From assembly GCA_043812935.1 (NCBI GenBank), contig JBDRLO010000045.1, positions 1 through 24,442 of the forward strand: a stretch of DNA of 24,442 bases. Direction: 5' to 3'. Origin of the DNA: JBDRNE01 sp043812935. GTDB lineage: Bacteria; Omnitrophota; Gorgyraeia; Tantalellales; Tantalellaceae. Positions 23,961 through 24,442 of this stretch are shown piece after piece. Within the stretch, counting starts at the first letter, position 1; each line of letters begins with the position of its first letter. Position numbers and translations under genes: made by a program. The notes beneath the pieces were generated by a model that made no database searches, was not told the DNA's origin, and saw nothing but the letters and a program-made list of their open reading frames with translations.

Positions 23961-24442
23961 ATGAAAATAACAAAAACCGATTATAAAGAATCCATCCTCT
24001 TAGCGTCCAAGGATAAAGATAAAATAATCGATAGACTGATAGATGAAATTTTTGAACTTCGAGAAAAAATAGAAAAGCTCGAAAAAGAAAAGAAGCCTGC
24101 CAAAATATTAAGATATCCCATAAAGAAAAAAAGGAAACGATGGAAGAAATTAGGCAGGCCTGTTGGGCATCCCGGCTCAACGCGAAAAAAGCCAGATAAA
24201 ATAGACCATATTGAACATCAGATATTGGAAGTATGTCCTGATTGCGGCTGTAAAAAATTAACAGAGCTTCCTTCAGAAGCACAGGAACATGTCCAGGAAG
24301 ACCTCATTCCAGCAAAAGTGTCAGCTACAAAATACATACGACATGGATATTGGTGTCCATGTTGTAAAGAGAAGAAAGAAGCGCCGTATGCCGTGGAAGA
24401 GGTGCCCTATGGATATCTGGGGCCAAATATATTGATACAGGC
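23961..24442 (+). CDS. IS66 family transposase, N-terminal part (truncated by window edge)
   Basis: The frame from ATG 23961 is open to the right edge (160 complete codons). An in-frame stop at 23943-23945 excludes a longer start; the ribosome binding site is weak. Residues ~20-45 form a coiled coil (LIDEIFELREKIEKLEKEK), followed by a very basic stretch and GRPVGHPGSTRKKPD (65-79), typical of IS66 TnpC. A zinc-finger pattern has Cys92/Cys95 in CPDCGC and Cys132/Cys134/Cys135 in CPCC, and the segment leading to the catalytic domain (VEEVPYGYLGPNILIQ) follows. The DDE catalytic residues lie beyond the window, so completeness cannot be judged. No TnpA or TnpB gene precedes it, as in the shorter IS66-like elements. 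Confidence 0.88.
   Translation, partial: MKITKTDYKESILLASKDKDKIIDRLIDEIFELREKIEKLEKEKKPAKILRYPIKKKRKRWKKLGRPVGHPGSTRKKPDKIDHIEHQILEVCPDCGCKKLTELPSEAQEHVQEDLIPAKVSATKYIRHGYWCPCCKEKKEAPYAVEEVPYGYLGPNILIQ
23961..24442 (+). mobile_element. IS66-type insertion sequence, left part only
   Basis: The transposase fragment marks an insertion sequence crossing the right edge. The exact left end lies somewhere between 23745 and 23961 and could not be fixed, since the partner inverted repeat is not available. Confidence 0.7.

Noticed and set aside
23878..24282. 134-codon minus-strand open frame near the right edge.
   Set aside because: It is antisense to the IS66 transposase, whose coiled coil and Cys motifs are clearly coding on the plus strand.
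1..24442. CRISPR arrays, tRNA and rRNA genes.
   Set aside because: No regularly spaced repeats of CRISPR type and no recognisable tRNA or rRNA sequence was seen; the repeats present are intragenic or palindromic REP-like ones. This was by eye, so a degenerate tRNA could be missed.

Overview
The window is AT-rich bacterial DNA with dense, mostly minus-strand genes and short AT-rich spacers. I suspect Omnitrophota (former candidate phylum OP3) or a similar uncultivated lineage. The reasons are a giant open reading frame joining unrelated domains, several secreted or membrane proteins with HExxH-type motifs, and a carbamoyltransferase/SxtJ/DUF5989 cassette. This taxonomic call is inference; no marker gene is present.

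Bases 1-8228 (minus strand) are one uninterrupted reading frame of at least 2,742 codons that leaves the window at its 3' end. In order it encodes a signal peptide, a ChaN/TraB(TIKI)-like domain, four tandem membrane-associated HELxH metallopeptidase-like units of about 270 residues, a multi-pass GT-C/PMT_2-type glycosyltransferase, more membrane spans, and the start of a class I SAM methyltransferase. A good sigma70-type promoter lies just upstream. The spacer 8229-8681 holds that promoter, a GC-rich structured stretch (8486-8590) and a small tandem repeat at the end of glpK.

Bases 8682-12079 (minus) form a three-gene operon: a winged-helix/HATPase/DUF4325 regulator, a monoacylglycerol-lipase-like hydrolase and glycerol kinase. 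The likely logic is release of glycerol from acylglycerols, then its phosphorylation. Upstream (12080-12245) are two copies of a composite operator. One holds a near-consensus promoter whose -35 box sits inside the operator palindrome.

Bases 12246-15939 (minus) form a five-gene cluster: carbamoyltransferase, SxtJ-like membrane protein, a 52-residue DUF5989 protein, an apparently exported protein-isoaspartate methyltransferase and a SixA-like phosphatase. The promoter is near 15984-16013.

Bases 16095-19277 hold a small exported SHOCT-like protein (minus), a GH3-family adenylating enzyme (plus) and an arginase-superfamily protein (minus). The last is bracketed by REP-like palindromes sharing one core sequence; one palindrome supplies or borders the stop codons of two convergent genes.

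Bases 19322-23744 (minus) carry two overlapping frames, 303 and 1,181 codons, of secreted metallopeptidase-like proteins. They overlap at a run of nine T residues, and losing one T would join them into a single protein of about 1,473 residues. From 23961 to the right edge runs the 5' part of an IS66-type transposase gene.
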